Assembly: GCA_009784025.1 (NCBI GenBank)
Contig: WQVK01000024.1
Location: forward strand, 1 to 39,724
Length of the DNA: 39,724 bases
Source of the DNA: Defluviitaleaceae bacterium
Lineage (GTDB): Bacteria; Bacillota; Clostridia; Lachnospirales; WQUN01
Direction of reading: 5' to 3'
Below are positions 14,653 through 23,226 of the stretch, piece by piece. Below the pieces are notes generated by a model that saw nothing but the letters and a program-made list of their open reading frames with translations, did no database searches and had not been told where the DNA came from. The translations under genes were made by a program, and so were the position numbers. Every line of letters starts with the position of its first letter. Position 1 is the first letter of the stretch.

Positions 14653-14725
14653 TGGACTTTCAGGGGTTCGAACCCTGGACCCATTGATTAAGAGTCAATT
14701 GCTCTGCCAACTGAGCTAAAAGTCC
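14653..14725 (-). tRNA. tRNA-Lys (anticodon CTT)
   Basis: 73 nt. The acceptor stem GGACTTT/AAAGTCC, D arm TAGCTCAGTTGGCAGAGCA, anticodon stem-loop ATTGA-CTCTTAA-TCAAT (anticodon CTT) and T arm CAGGG-TTCGAAC-CCCTG are all intact. The discriminator base is A and CCA is not encoded. It reads AAG codons. Confidence 0.96.
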
Positions 14726-14764
14726 GTGCAAGGGAATTTACCATTAGATGGGGCTTATGTCAAG

Positions 14765-14800
14765 ACAAAAAAAGCCAGCAGGGAAAATTTCCCTGCTGGC
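14765..14800 (-). terminator. strong intrinsic terminator after the MIP channel gene
   Basis: GCCAGCAGGGAAA pairs with TTTCCCTGCTGGC, followed on the minus strand by TTTTTTTGTC. It lies 17 nt after the stop codon. Confidence 0.93.
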
Positions 14801-14816
14801 AGATGTTTTATAGATA

Positions 14817-15506
14817 TTAAGCTTCTGCTTTTTTGCCGCAGATAACGCGGAAAAGCACGAATGCTATAACTGCGCCAACAAGCGGGCCAACTATGAAAAT
14901 CCAAAGCTCAGACATTGCTGTACCGCCTGCGAACACTGCCGGGCCAATGCTTCTTGCCGGGTTAACAGATACGCCTGTAAGCGGTAGGCCAATAAGAATC
15001 ATGGCTGTAAGCGTAAGGCCGATGATTAGCCCCGCAATGCGAGACATTTTCTCGTTGGCTGTTATGCTTAGGATTACGAAAACAAAAATGGCTGTAAGAA
15101 TAATTTCTATAGCAAGCGCACCAGCTACAGTAAAATCGCAAATTGCGCCAACGCCATTTGCTGCAAAACCGCCGGTACGGTCGTGCACGCCTTGTGAAAC
15201 AAAAAATGACAAAACCGCAACGGCAGCAATAGCGCCTGCAACTTGTGCCACTATATAGGCGATAAAGTCGCTAACATTCATGCGCTTGTCCAGCAACATA
15301 GAAAGCGAAACCGCCGGGTTAAGATGGCAGCCAGAAACGCCACCCACTGCGTAGGCCATGGCCATTACAGCCAAACCGAACGCCAGCGCAATATGCAGAT
15401 GTCCATAATCTGGGGCAAACCCATAAAACATCGCCGCGCCGCAACCTACAAGAACCAGTACAAACGTGCCAAACAACTCTGCTGAATACTTCCTAACTCC
15501 ACTCAT
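14817..15506 (-). CDS. MIP-family channel (AqpZ-like aquaporin)
   Basis: 229 residues with six helices and both NPA boxes: CHLNPAVS in the first half and VSVNPARS in the second. By alignment from memory with AqpZ, the selectivity filter reads Phe, Ile (in place of His), Val (in place of Thr) and Arg, more hydrophobic than a standard water channel, so small-solute transport cannot be excluded. The ATG at 15506 is chosen because AGGAG is 7 nt away; an in-frame ATG two codons earlier is too close. A promoter (15551-15580) and a strong terminator make it a single-gene unit. Confidence 0.9.
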   Translation of the reverse strand: MSGVRKYSAELFGTFVLVLVGCGAAMFYGFAPDYGHLHIALAFGLAVMAMAYAVGGVSGCHLNPAVSLSMLLDKRMNVSDFIAYIVAQVAGAIAAVAVLSFFVSQGVHDRTGGFAANGVGAICDFTVAGALAIEIILTAIFVFVILSITANEKMSRIAGLIIGLTLTAMILIGLPLTGVSVNPARSIGPAVFAGGTAMSELWIFIVGPLVGAVIAFVLFRVICGKKAEA

Positions 15507-15550
15507 CTTCATGCTCCTTTTATTTTTTTGGGACAATTCCCTCCAGCCAC

Positions 15551-15580
15551 ATATTAACACAACTGGACATATTTTGACAA
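15551..15580 (-). promoter_or_regulatory. promoter of the MIP channel gene
   Basis: On the minus strand TTGTCA, an 18-nt spacer and TAATAT, about 45 nt before the ATG. Confidence 0.5.
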
Positions 15581-15760
15581 TCCCTTGCGAATATTTCACA
15601 GTTGCAGGGTAGAATACTCATTTTGTGCTATTTTGCTGTCTGGCCCACAGCTTTTAAAACCACGGTGAAAGCTTCAATATCGCGGCAGAAGTCACATTGC
15701 CGACCCACCATCCGCTCTAGCGGGACATTTGACTCGTTGCTTGCTTGTCGGAACAAAAGA

Positions 15761-15812
15761 ATGGTACCGTACGGTACCATTCTTCGGTGATTATGGTACC
15801 GTATGGTACCAT
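15761..15812. repeat. paired KpnI palindrome element, copy 3
   Basis: GGTACCGTACGGTACC (from 15763, a perfect palindrome) and GGTACCGTATGGTACC (from 15795) lie 32 bp apart. Confidence 0.85.
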
Positions 15813-15913
15813 TTTTTCTATAAAAAAGAGATGAAAACCGTAGCTTCAAAACAAAAAAGCCCTAAAACAAGGACTTTTTTGCAAAATTAATTCTAAATAT
15901 TAAGTTTTTTGGT

Positions 15914-15972
15914 AAAACTTTTTTCCAAAAAAGTTTTTGGAGGTGTCGGAGGCGAAGCCTCTGACGGTTTTA
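15914..15972. repeat. hairpin repeat F, after secDF
   Basis: AACTTTTTTCCAAAAAAGTT followed by GGAGGTGTCGGAGGCGAAGCC and CTGACGGTTTTAA. GAGGC-GAA-GCCTC is a short stem. It resembles the block at 4595-4655 and pieces near 11700, 23180 and 37000. Read on the plus strand it faces against secDF. Confidence 0.65.
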
Positions 15973-15996
15973 ATCAAGATGGTTTCAATCAGCCAT

Positions 15997-18231
15997 CTAA
16001 GCAGCTTTCTTAGCAATTTTATTCTTCACCATCATATACCAGGTGCTGCCAGACAGGCAGATTGATGAGTAAGCACCAAATAGTAGGCCCACCATGATGG
16101 GTAGGGTGAAGTCGCGCACAGAGGCTACGCCTATTGCATACAGCATAAATACTGCCGCGAAGGTTGTGGCGGTGGATAGGATTGTGCGGCGTAGGGTTTG
16201 GGTTGCGCTTGTGTTTATTAGTTCTTCGTAGGAAGCTTTTGGCATGCGGCCTTTGTTTTCGCGTATGCGGTCGAAGATTATTATTGTCGCGTTAATGGAG
16301 TAACCTAGGGTGGTTAGCATTACGGCTATAAAGGCGTCGTTTAGGGGGATGCGTAGGATTGCGTATAGGCCAAAAACGACAACAGCGTCGTGAACCTGTG
16401 CCAGCACGGCAGATGCGCCAGTGCGGATATCACGGAAGCGTATGGCAATGTATACAAGCATTGCCAGGGACGAAACCAGCACCGCCAGCATGGCAGAACG
16501 GCGCATGGCCGCGCTAACCGCTGGAGAAACATCTGTGTATTCGATATCGTCCATGGTAAGGTTAAACGTTGCCATTAGGGCGTAAAATAGCTCGTCTCGC
16601 ATGCCGGGGTTTGCTTCGTCTATTGTGGTGCGGATTAGTGCCTGATGCTCTGCATCTGCGCCCCCTGCAATAGTTGCCCCAAGGGATTGCACCATTGGTG
16701 CAGATTCGCCGGTTACATTACGGACTATATCTTCCACAGTTGAGGTGTCGAAGGGTTGGTCGAAGGTTACGGTAATAGCTGTTCCGCCAGAGAATTGTAC
16801 GTCTAGGTTAAAGAAGCCATTGCCGGCCTGCCAGTGGAACAGTGAGAATACGACTGCCACTGCAATGACCGCGCCAGAGAAGATGAAATAGGATCTACGC
16901 TTTTGTACAAATGGAATTGGTTTAACTTCTACATGAACTTCGCCAGAAGCGGCAGCAAGGGCTTCTTGCTGGGTTTTGTTTAGGATATGCTTGGTTTTAA
17001 CTATGCCAATATCCATGAAACAGCTTGTGATAATGCGTGTAACCAGCAAGCTTGTGAACATGGACAGCAATATACCTATGATAAGAATTTGCGCAAAGCC
17101 CATGATTGGCCCTGTACCTAGGCGGAAAAGCACAACACCTGCAATAAGTGTGGTAACGTTACTGTCTATGATAGCTGGCCATGCACGGCGGTAGCCTGTG
17201 CGCATGGCAGAGCGCAGTGATTTGCCAGATAAGATTTCTTCACGGATACGCTCGAATATTACTACGTTGGCATCCGTGGCCATTCCAATGGATAGTATCA
17301 AACCGGCAATACCAGGCAAGCTTAATGTGACGCCCATAGCGCTTACGATAATAAGCACCAGCACTACATAAATAATAAGCGCCAGGTCTGCCGCAAGGCC
17401 CATGGTTTTGTAAACAGCGGCCATGATAATAAGCACCAAGGCAAGGCCAATAATACCAGCAATAATACTGGTGCGAAGTGCGTCAGCACCAAGCCTTGCT
17501 CCCACTAGGCTATCGCTGATAACACTTAGGGCAAATGGCAGCGAACCTTGGTTGATTAGCCTTGCCAAAGATTCTGCCTCGGATATGCTAAAGCCCATGC
17601 CGCCGCCGCTGATTATTGCATTACCATCGCGGATTGGAGTGTTAACTATCGGCTCGGAAATTACTTCGCCATCCATTACTATAACAATTGGACGGCCTAC
17701 ATTGGCTGTGGTGGCATCTGCAAAAAGCTGGCGGCCAATGGCGTCGAAGTCTAGCGCAACTACCATTTCAATACCGCCGCCGTGGCCTTGTTGGGTCATG
17801 GCGCGGGCGTTGCTTACATGGGCGCCTGTTAGCTGGTTGCCAGCAGCATCAATAAATGGATTGCCAAATTGGTCGAAAAATTCCAGCACGGCAGATGCGC
17901 CAATTTCCCTTACGGCTGCTTGAGGGTCATCTACGCCGGGTATATCTACCCGTATTTGCCTTGTGCCCTCTTGCATAACTGTGGCCTCTGTATAACCACG
18001 GGCGTCTAGGCGATTGCGTAGCAGCTCGTTGGCTGCGTTCATATCGCTAGTGGATGGGTTAGTGATGTTGGCCTCGTAGAGGATACTAACCCCGCCTTGC
18101 AGGTCTAACCCTTGGCGGATACTGCCTACGCTAAATGCGTTTTCATCGCCGATGCCAATTGCACTTAGGGTGATAAGCCCGGCGGTTGCCAGTAAAATAA
18201 TGGCCAAAATCAGTGGACTGCGGTTCTTCAT
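15997..18231 (-). CDS. secDF: fused protein translocase subunit SecDF
   Basis: 744 residues with SecD and SecF in one chain. The N-terminal anchor is followed by GLDLQGGVSILYEA, the P1 region with GAHVSNARAM and ANVGRPIVIVMDGEVISEPIVN, and the membrane part VGARLGADALRTSIIAG, SIGMATDANVVIFERIREE. The SecF half has FNLDVQFSGGTAITVTF and GYSINATIIIFDRIREN. It uses the proton gradient to help complete secretion through SecYEG. AAAGGAG precedes the ATG. The promoter has an extended -10 (18314-18341) lying at the 3' end of the SecD-head paralogue gene. Confidence 0.96.
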   Translation of the reverse strand: MKNRSPLILAIILLATAGLITLSAIGIGDENAFSVGSIRQGLDLQGGVSILYEANITNPSTSDMNAANELLRNRLDARGYTEATVMQEGTRQIRVDIPGVDDPQAAVREIGASAVLEFFDQFGNPFIDAAGNQLTGAHVSNARAMTQQGHGGGIEMVVALDFDAIGRQLFADATTANVGRPIVIVMDGEVISEPIVNTPIRDGNAIISGGGMGFSISEAESLARLINQGSLPFALSVISDSLVGARLGADALRTSIIAGIIGLALVLIIMAAVYKTMGLAADLALIIYVVLVLIIVSAMGVTLSLPGIAGLILSIGMATDANVVIFERIREEILSGKSLRSAMRTGYRRAWPAIIDSNVTTLIAGVVLFRLGTGPIMGFAQILIIGILLSMFTSLLVTRIITSCFMDIGIVKTKHILNKTQQEALAAASGEVHVEVKPIPFVQKRRSYFIFSGAVIAVAVVFSLFHWQAGNGFFNLDVQFSGGTAITVTFDQPFDTSTVEDIVRNVTGESAPMVQSLGATIAGGADAEHQALIRTTIDEANPGMRDELFYALMATFNLTMDDIEYTDVSPAVSAAMRRSAMLAVLVSSLAMLVYIAIRFRDIRTGASAVLAQVHDAVVVFGLYAILRIPLNDAFIAVMLTTLGYSINATIIIFDRIRENKGRMPKASYEELINTSATQTLRRTILSTATTFAAVFMLYAIGVASVRDFTLPIMVGLLFGAYSSICLSGSTWYMMVKNKIAKKAA

Positions 18232-18294
18232 GTTGTTAAATCTCCTTTAATGTATGGGAAACATTGGCTAACCAGTATTTCCAGTGTTTTGATG

Positions 18295-18328
18295 CTTTTG
18301 ACATAACCATGGGATTATATCATATTTT
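18295..18328. repeat. 34-bp promoter-containing repeat, copy A
   Basis: Identical over 34 bp to 18892-18925. On the minus strand it holds TGATATAAT, an extended -10. Confidence 0.9.
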
Positions 18329-18341
18329 TTTATAACGTAAA
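18314..18341 (-). promoter_or_regulatory. extended -10 promoter of secDF
   Basis: TTTACG at 18336-18341, a 16-nt spacer, and TGATATAAT with the -10 hexamer at 18314-18319. The ATG is about 83 nt downstream. Confidence 0.6.
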
Positions 18342-18866
18342 GACAAGTGTGAGAATATTGATGATGCTGGCGAAAAAGCGTTCTATTGCTGCGCTAAGCC
18401 CTGTAGCATTAGTGTTGCGGGTTGGCTCTGGGGAAGGTGGGTCACTTTGGTTTAGCAGCCTCGCTAAGGCTTCGGCCTCTGCTGCAGTAAAACCCATGCC
18501 GCTGCTGATAACTGCGTGGCCGTCTCGGATGGCCGAGTTAACTATCGGGCTTGAAACCAGCTGGCCATTTACATAAATAAAAATAGGCCGGCCTAAATTG
18601 GCAATGGTAGCATCTGCAAAAAGCTGGCTGCCTTCATAGTTAAATTCTATGGCAACAACAAATTCTTGCCTGCCGTCATGGGTTGATGAGCTACTTGCCT
18701 GGGCGTGGCTTACATGCGCACCAGATACCAAAACATTGCCTCTTTCGTCTAAGAAGACCAATGCTTCTGCTGCGTCTGGCCCATAAATATCGGAAGCATT
18801 TAGGGCAATTGAGCCTGCGCCAGTCAAAAATAATATGGCTAAAACTAAGAGGATTCTAGGTTTCAT
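18330..18866 (-). CDS. miniature SecD paralogue carrying the P1-head domain only
   Basis: 178 residues. The N-terminal anchor MKPRILLVLAILFLTGAGSI resembles the first residues of SecDF next door. Residues 30-140 match the SecD P1-head region: GAHVSHAQAS, VAIEFNYEGSQLFADATIANLGRPI, VNGQLVSSPIVNSAIRDGHAVISSGMGFTAAEAEALARLLNQ. The sequence GLDLQGG, the P1 base and all but a possible final membrane helix (RFFASIINILTLVFTL) are missing. It therefore looks like an internal-deletion duplicate of secD that is kept open and has its own promoter. It could be an exported accessory of the SecDF machine, or a decaying duplicate; the coding frame is intact and the divergence at protein level argues for selection. 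Confidence 0.8.
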   Translation of the reverse strand: MKPRILLVLAILFLTGAGSIALNASDIYGPDAAEALVFLDERGNVLVSGAHVSHAQASSSSTHDGRQEFVVAIEFNYEGSQLFADATIANLGRPIFIYVNGQLVSSPIVNSAIRDGHAVISSGMGFTAAEAEALARLLNQSDPPSPEPTRNTNATGLSAAIERFFASIINILTLVFTL

Positions 18867-18891
18867 GTTTCAACACCCCCCATTTTTACTT

Positions 18892-18925
18892 CTTTTGACA
18901 TAACCATGGGATTATATCATATTTT
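18892..18925. repeat. 34-bp promoter-containing repeat, copy B
   Basis: Exact repeat of 18295-18328, offset by 597 bp. It contains the stop codon of the prepilin peptidase gene and the -10 element of the SecD-head gene. Confidence 0.9.
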
Positions 18926-18938
18926 CCTGCATCGTGAA
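18911..18938 (-). promoter_or_regulatory. extended -10 promoter of the SecD-head gene
   Basis: TTCACG at 18933-18938, 16-nt spacer, TGATATAAT with the -10 at 18911-18916, about 45 nt before the ATG. Confidence 0.6.
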
Positions 18939-19676
18939 TAGTAGTTCGATAAATTTCTGCCCAAAAATATACGCGGCCACAGATGCCGCACATAAAAAAG
19001 GCCCAAAAGCCAGGTAACTACCCCTTTTTGTCTTGCCGCTGCAAATTAGAAAAACAGCAAAAGCCGCCCCAGCCACAAATGCAAAAAGAAAGCTAACCAA
19101 AACAAGCTGCCAGCCAAGCCAAAAACCCAGCACAGCCATAAGCTTAACATCCCCAAAGCCAAAGCCGTCTTTTTTAAGCAGCAGCAGGGAAATCCTGTCT
19201 ATAATAAGCAGGGGCAGGCCGCCCACAAGCAGCCCGATGGCTGCCCCATGCCAGCTGCTCCAAGCCGCCACATATGTAATAGAAGCAATGCCTGCCAAAA
19301 CAACCAAACAATCTGGTATTATCATGGTTTTGGCATCTATAACGGCAATACAAAGCAGCGAGAATAAAATAATAGCGTTAACCGCCGCAACCAAAGGAGA
19401 AAATAAAAAAGCCGCCATGGCAAACAGCAGCCCACAAGCCGCTTCCACGGCTGGGTACTGCCAGCTAATGTTAGCGCGGCAATGGCGGCATTTCCCACCA
19501 AGGCAAACCCAGCTTAGCAGCGGAATCATATCAATCCATTTCAAACTCTGCCCGCAGGCCATACATGCAGAACCCGGCCGCACCACAGATTTCCCCGCTG
19601 GCAGGCGCAGAATCACAACATTGGCGAAGGAGCCAAAACAAAGCCCAAGCAAAAAACCAAACAAAACCGCCATCAT
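18912..19676 (-). CDS. A24-family prepilin peptidase / N-methyltransferase
   Basis: 254 residues. The N-terminal DiS_P_DiS domain has GFLLGLCFGSFANVVILRLP and two CXXC pairs (CMACGQSLKW and CRHCRANI). The peptidase A24 membrane domain carries the two catalytic Asp residues in VIDAKTMIIPD (about 122) and FGFGDVKLMAVLGFW (about 170). It processes type IV pilin-like precursors, including competence pseudopilins. Its ATG overlaps the plsY stop codon by 4 nt. No pilin genes lie in the window. Confidence 0.93.
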   Translation of the reverse strand: MMAVLFGFLLGLCFGSFANVVILRLPAGKSVVRPGSACMACGQSLKWIDMIPLLSWVCLGGKCRHCRANISWQYPAVEAACGLLFAMAAFLFSPLVAAVNAIILFSLLCIAVIDAKTMIIPDCLVVLAGIASITYVAAWSSWHGAAIGLLVGGLPLLIIDRISLLLLKKDGFGFGDVKLMAVLGFWLGWQLVLVSFLFAFVAGAAFAVFLICSGKTKRGSYLAFGPFLCAASVAAYIFGQKFIELLFTMQENMI

Positions 19677-20290
19677 TTCTTGCTTAGCGAGAACCGATTT
19701 TCTTCGCCCCGCAGCAGCCGCAAAATATTAGCCCTATGCATATACCATGCCAAAACGCCAAGCCCGGCCATTACAGCCACGGCCTCAATTTCATACCCAA
19801 ACAAAAACAGCAAAACCGGCGCAAGCAGCGTCATAAGCAAGCTAGTAAGGGAAATATACCTAAAAATAGCCACAGCCAGCAGCCCCACCACAAAAACAAT
19901 CAGCGCTACCCGCCAATCCAGCATTAAAATAACCCCAACAAAGCAAGAAATCCCTTTGCCGCCCTTAAACTTTAGCACAGCCGGGAAAATATGCCCCAAA
20001 ATAGCCCCCGCTCCGGCATAAATGCCCGGCAAAATATCAGCAGACGCAAAAAAAGCACCGCCGCCATCAAACAGCAACGAAGCCACAACAAAAGCAGCCA
20101 CAGCCTTTAAAATATCGCAAACAAAAACCAAAGCCCCAGCCTTGCGCCCCAGCACCCGGTTGGTATTTGTAAACCCGGCGTTTTTGCTGCCATGCTCGCG
20201 GATGTCAATCCCCTTAGCCCGGCCAACTATGTAGGATGTCTGGAACATGCCGAAGATATAGCCTATAAGTAGGGCAATTAGTCTGTACAT
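19673..20290 (-). CDS. plsY: acyl-phosphate:glycerol-3-phosphate acyltransferase PlsY
   Basis: 205 residues, five to seven membrane helices. The three family motifs are visible: IREHGSKNAGFTNTNRVLG (motif 1), the FPAVLKFKGGKGISCFVG loop (motif 2) and a final MHRANILRLLRGEENRF. PlsY transfers acyl groups from acyl-phosphate to glycerol-3-phosphate at the membrane, the first step of phospholipid synthesis. The ATG at 20290 has AGGAG 7-11 nt before it; an in-frame ATG ten codons upstream lacks one. Coupled to the prepilin peptidase gene. Confidence 0.95.
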   Translation of the reverse strand: MYRLIALLIGYIFGMFQTSYIVGRAKGIDIREHGSKNAGFTNTNRVLGRKAGALVFVCDILKAVAAFVVASLLFDGGGAFFASADILPGIYAGAGAILGHIFPAVLKFKGGKGISCFVGVILMLDWRVALIVFVVGLLAVAIFRYISLTSLLMTLLAPVLLFLFGYEIEAVAVMAGLGVLAWYMHRANILRLLRGEENRFSLSKK

Positions 20291-20368
20291 TTTAATACTC
20301 CTTTTATTGAAAATGGTCAAGATTTTGCCGCAACAGCTGATATCATCAGATAATTGCTGCTAGTAAAC

Positions 20369-20403
20369 AATTCAGTTGGTCGGATTTTCCGACCAACTGA
20401 ATT
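20369..20403. repeat. TCAGTTGGTCGG hairpin, copy 2
   Basis: AATTCAGTTGGTCGG, loop ATTT, complement; practically identical to the copy at 6779-6815. Confidence 0.85.
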
Positions 20404-20506
20404 TATATTCACCCGCGCCAAAAACAGCCGCCTCATATACATAGACAAAATCCCAACAAAAAAGTTCTACAACGTAATCTGTGAAGGGTGGAAATAACGC
20501 ATTTTA

Positions 20507-21529
20507 TTATTTTGTGCAGTTGAGCAATTTCAGCATATAAAAAGTGGACTCAACTTCAAGCCATTGCCTTTTTCTCCTGTTTTCAGCCAGTGACATATGT
20601 GTCCCCAAAACCCAATTGCAATCTTTTTCAACAAGGTATTCTTTAGGAAAAATGAAAGTTCCGCTTTGCGTTTTATATTGTAATAAATAATTAATTGCGT
20701 TTGTAAACCATGTATTCCTTACTGCTGTTGGGAAACATGAATATAGCAACAAGCGGTGTAAATTTTGATTTGAGTAGTTGTGCCTGTCGTTAAAGGGTTT
20801 TTTGCAATCCCAACCCATGGCATAGTATCTGCGTGATGGTGCGGGTATTATGCCATACATGGGTACAACAACATCATAGCCGGGCGATAAAATATAATTT
20901 ATAATATTGTCAATTTTGCTCTGCGTGTTTATTGATACATGGTTGTACACTTCTGCAAACATTACAATATCATATATCAAGGGCAATTTTATATTAACCT
21001 CGCCTGATATAGCATCATATGCAATGGACGGTTTTATAATTGGACGACCATGAAATGCTTTTGGTGTTTTATGATTTTTTGGGTCATCGTATATATCAAA
21101 ATCCATGTGTTGGGTAAATTCGTGGATTTTGTTTGCTCTTTCAACAGCAAAATCAATTAAGCCGTCTATAGGAAATTTTGAACGAAGCAAAAAAGGATAT
21201 GCAATAAGTTTGTCATATTTATTATTAGAAACTATCGTGGCAACATCTTCAATATTTTTGATTTCGCTATCGAAAGCCAACATGCCATAATACAATCCAA
21301 AGTCATTCAACATAGGCAGCACATTTTCAAGGTTAGTCATACCGCTTCCATGTGTTTTGGAATAGTCAAGCGCATGGAGTAAGCTTAACCGTTTTTGGGT
21401 TTGAGGCAATGTTAATAATGCAGACATTGTATTTTGTAATAACGCTTCATCATCAATCGCCAACAATTCAACTAATGTCCTATATCGCACCACAGGTTCT
21501 GCATTGTTCAAAAGCCATTCTGCCGACAC
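20507..21529 (-). CDS. protein of unknown function, possibly prenyltransferase/terpene-cyclase-like alpha toroid
   Basis: About 340 residues. I do not recognise a defined family. The beginning AEWLLNNAEPVVRYRTLVELL and the closing NRKRQWLEVESTFYMLKLL resemble clostridial proteins loosely annotated as prenyltransferase-like or squalene-cyclase-like helical toroids. Trp and Tyr are frequent (GWDCKKPF, NYSNQNLHRLLLYSCFPTAVRNTWF). No signal peptide or membrane helix is evident. The GTG at 21529 is preferred to the ATG eight codons upstream because GGGAGAGGAT precedes it at proper spacing. DNA here is AT-richer than the flanking genes, perhaps an acquired gene. A long hairpin lies upstream at 21577-21613. 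Confidence 0.65.
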   Translation of the reverse strand: MSAEWLLNNAEPVVRYRTLVELLAIDDEALLQNTMSALLTLPQTQKRLSLLHALDYSKTHGSGMTNLENVLPMLNDFGLYYGMLAFDSEIKNIEDVATIVSNNKYDKLIAYPFLLRSKFPIDGLIDFAVERANKIHEFTQHMDFDIYDDPKNHKTPKAFHGRPIIKPSIAYDAISGEVNIKLPLIYDIVMFAEVYNHVSINTQSKIDNIINYILSPGYDVVVPMYGIIPAPSRRYYAMGWDCKKPFNDRHNYSNQNLHRLLLYSCFPTAVRNTWFTNAINYLLQYKTQSGTFIFPKEYLVEKDCNWVLGTHMSLAENRRKRQWLEVESTFYMLKLLNCTK

Positions 21530-21576
21530 GACTATCCTCTCCCATATTATCATATATTAAGTTTTACACCCGCAGG

Positions 21577-21613
21577 GCGCACGGTACAACAGCTCCGCTG
21601 TGGTACCGTGCGC
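21577..21613. promoter_or_regulatory. long perfect hairpin upstream of the unknown 340-aa protein
   Basis: GCGCACGGTAC and GTACCGTGCGC flank ACAGC-TCC-GCTGT, giving 16 bp of pairing with one A/G mismatch. It lies about 50 nt upstream of the GTG start. No T-run follows, so it may be an operator, RNA leader structure or weak terminator. Confidence 0.6.
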
Positions 21614-21733
21614 TCTTCGTATTTGGCCATATTGAATACATCTATTCAGTCAGTAAAACTACTTTATCATACTGGCAATGCCTTTTAATGAATTTGTTAG
21701 AATTTCATTGTTTCCGCCTTCACAGGTTACATC

Positions 21734-23053
21734 CTACTCCTTTTTATCCCTGGCGATAAAATGTATGGGTGTGCCGTCAAAGCCAAAGGCCTCCCTTATC
21801 CTATTCTCCAGGTAGCGGGTGTATGAAAAATGCATAAGCTTAGTATCGTTAACAAAAAGCACAAAAGTTGGTGGCTTTACGCTAACTTGCGTGGCATAAT
21901 AAATGCGGAGTGCCTTACCCTTGTCCATTGGCGGCGAATGCATGGCCGTGGCCTCTAGCACAACATCGTTTAGCACCCCGGTTTGTACCCGCAGGGCATG
22001 GTTTTGATGCACCGCATAAATAAGCTCGAAAAGTTTATTTACCCGCTGTCCCGTTAGCGCCGACACAAACAGCTTTGGCGCGTAGGGCATATAGGCCAGC
22101 TCGGTTTCTAGGTCTTTGGTAAATTCCTTCATTGTCTTATCGTTCTTTTCAATTTTATCCCATTTATTTACTGCTATTATGGCTGCGCGGCCGCGTTCGT
22201 GGGCTATGCCGGCTATTTTGGTATCTTGGTCGGTTATGCCTTCCTCGGCATCTACCAGTAGCACACACACATCGCAGCGCTCTACTGCGCTTAGGGTACG
22301 GACTATGCTGTACTTTTCGATATTTTCTTTTATTTTGCTTTTGCGGCGCAGCCCGGCTGTGTCTATAAAAATATATTCGACTCCATCCCGGGTAAGGAAG
22401 GTATCTACCGCATCCCGTGTAGTGCCAGGGATATTGCTTACAATAAGCCTATCTTCCCCCAAGATTTTATTTATCAACGAAGATTTACCTACATTTGGCT
22501 TGCCCACGATGGCAACCTTTATGCGGCTATCATCCTCGTCGTCGTCATTTGGTTTTGGGAAAAACGCCACAACTTCGTCTAGCATATCCCCCAGCCCCAA
22601 CGCCTGCCCAGCAGAAATAGGCATGGGGTCCCCCAGGCCTAGCTCGTAAAATTCATATAATTCGTGGTTATCTTTAGTAGGGTTGTCGACCTTATTAACC
22701 GCCAACACTACCGGCTTCTTAGACTTACGTAGCATATCCGCCACAAGCTTGTCTGCATCCATAAGCCCGGCCTTGATATCCACAACAAACAAAATAACAT
22801 CCGCATTTTCGATAGCAGCCTCCGCTTGCCGGAACATGCTTTTGGTTATAACATCCTCTGCATCTGGGTCCAACCCGCCAGTATCAATTAGCGTAAACTT
22901 ATAATTAAGCCAGTCTGCATCGGCATAAAGCCTATCTCTGGTCACGCCAGGCGCGTCATCCACAATAGCTATGCGTTCCCCGGCTATCCTATTAAACAGC
23001 GTAGACTTACCAACATTAGGCCTTCCAACAACAGCCACAATAGGCTTAGACAT
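21734..23053 (-). CDS. der: ribosome-assembly GTPase Der (EngA)
   Basis: 439 residues with two GTPase domains in tandem: G1 motifs [12 protein letters not shown] (about 9-20) and [12 protein letters not shown] (about 182-193), G3 DTGG and [12 protein letters not shown]4 NKVD and NKWD, then the C-terminal KH-like domain. Der works in late assembly of the 50S subunit and is essential in bacteria. ATAAGGAG is upstream of the ATG. No gene-order clue beyond a general housekeeping role. Confidence 0.97.
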   Translation of the reverse strand: MSKPIVAVVGRPNVGKSTLFNRIAGERIAIVDDAPGVTRDRLYADADWLNYKFTLIDTGGLDPDAEDVITKSMFRQAEAAIENADVILFVVDIKAGLMDADKLVADMLRKSKKPVVLAVNKVDNPTKDNHELYEFYELGLGDPMPISAGQALGLGDMLDEVVAFFPKPNDDDEDDSRIKVAIVGKPNVGKSSLINKILGEDRLIVSNIPGTTRDAVDTFLTRDGVEYIFIDTAGLRRKSKIKENIEKYSIVRTLSAVERCDVCVLLVDAEEGITDQDTKIAGIAHERGRAAIIAVNKWDKIEKNDKTMKEFTKDLETELAYMPYAPKLFVSALTGQRVNKLFELIYAVHQNHALRVQTGVLNDVVLEATAMHSPPMDKGKALRIYYATQVSVKPPTFVLFVNDTKLMHFSYTRYLENRIREAFGFDGTPIHFIARDKKE

Positions 23054-23098
23054 TTGGTATTCTCCTTATTTAAGACTATGGCTTCGCCCAAACCCCTT

Positions 23099-23210
23099 CG
23101 CTTTTTTGGAAAAAAGCGAGGCAAAAAACTTTAGCATTGGAATAGGATATATACCCCAAAGTTAAAGTTTTTTGCTTCTTTTTTCAAAAAAAGAAGGGAG
23201 TTGCTAGGGG
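23099..23210. repeat. two AT-rich hairpins between der and the isocitrate dehydrogenase gene
   Basis: CGCTTTTTT-GGA-AAAAAGCG (23099-23118) and CTTCTTTTTT-CA-AAAAAAAGAAG (near 23178-23202), followed by a GGGGTGAAGCCC block like the F repeat. They could end the isocitrate dehydrogenase transcript. Confidence 0.5.
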
Positions 23211-23226
23211 TGAAGCCCTGACGGCC

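Larger units (their letters stand above)
15507..15996. other. 490-nt intergenic region between the channel gene and secDF
   Basis: It holds the channel promoter (15551-15580), a short CCGCT/AGCGG hairpin near 15714, the paired palindrome copy 3, and the F hairpin just after the secDF stop. No gene was recognised. Confidence 0.6.
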
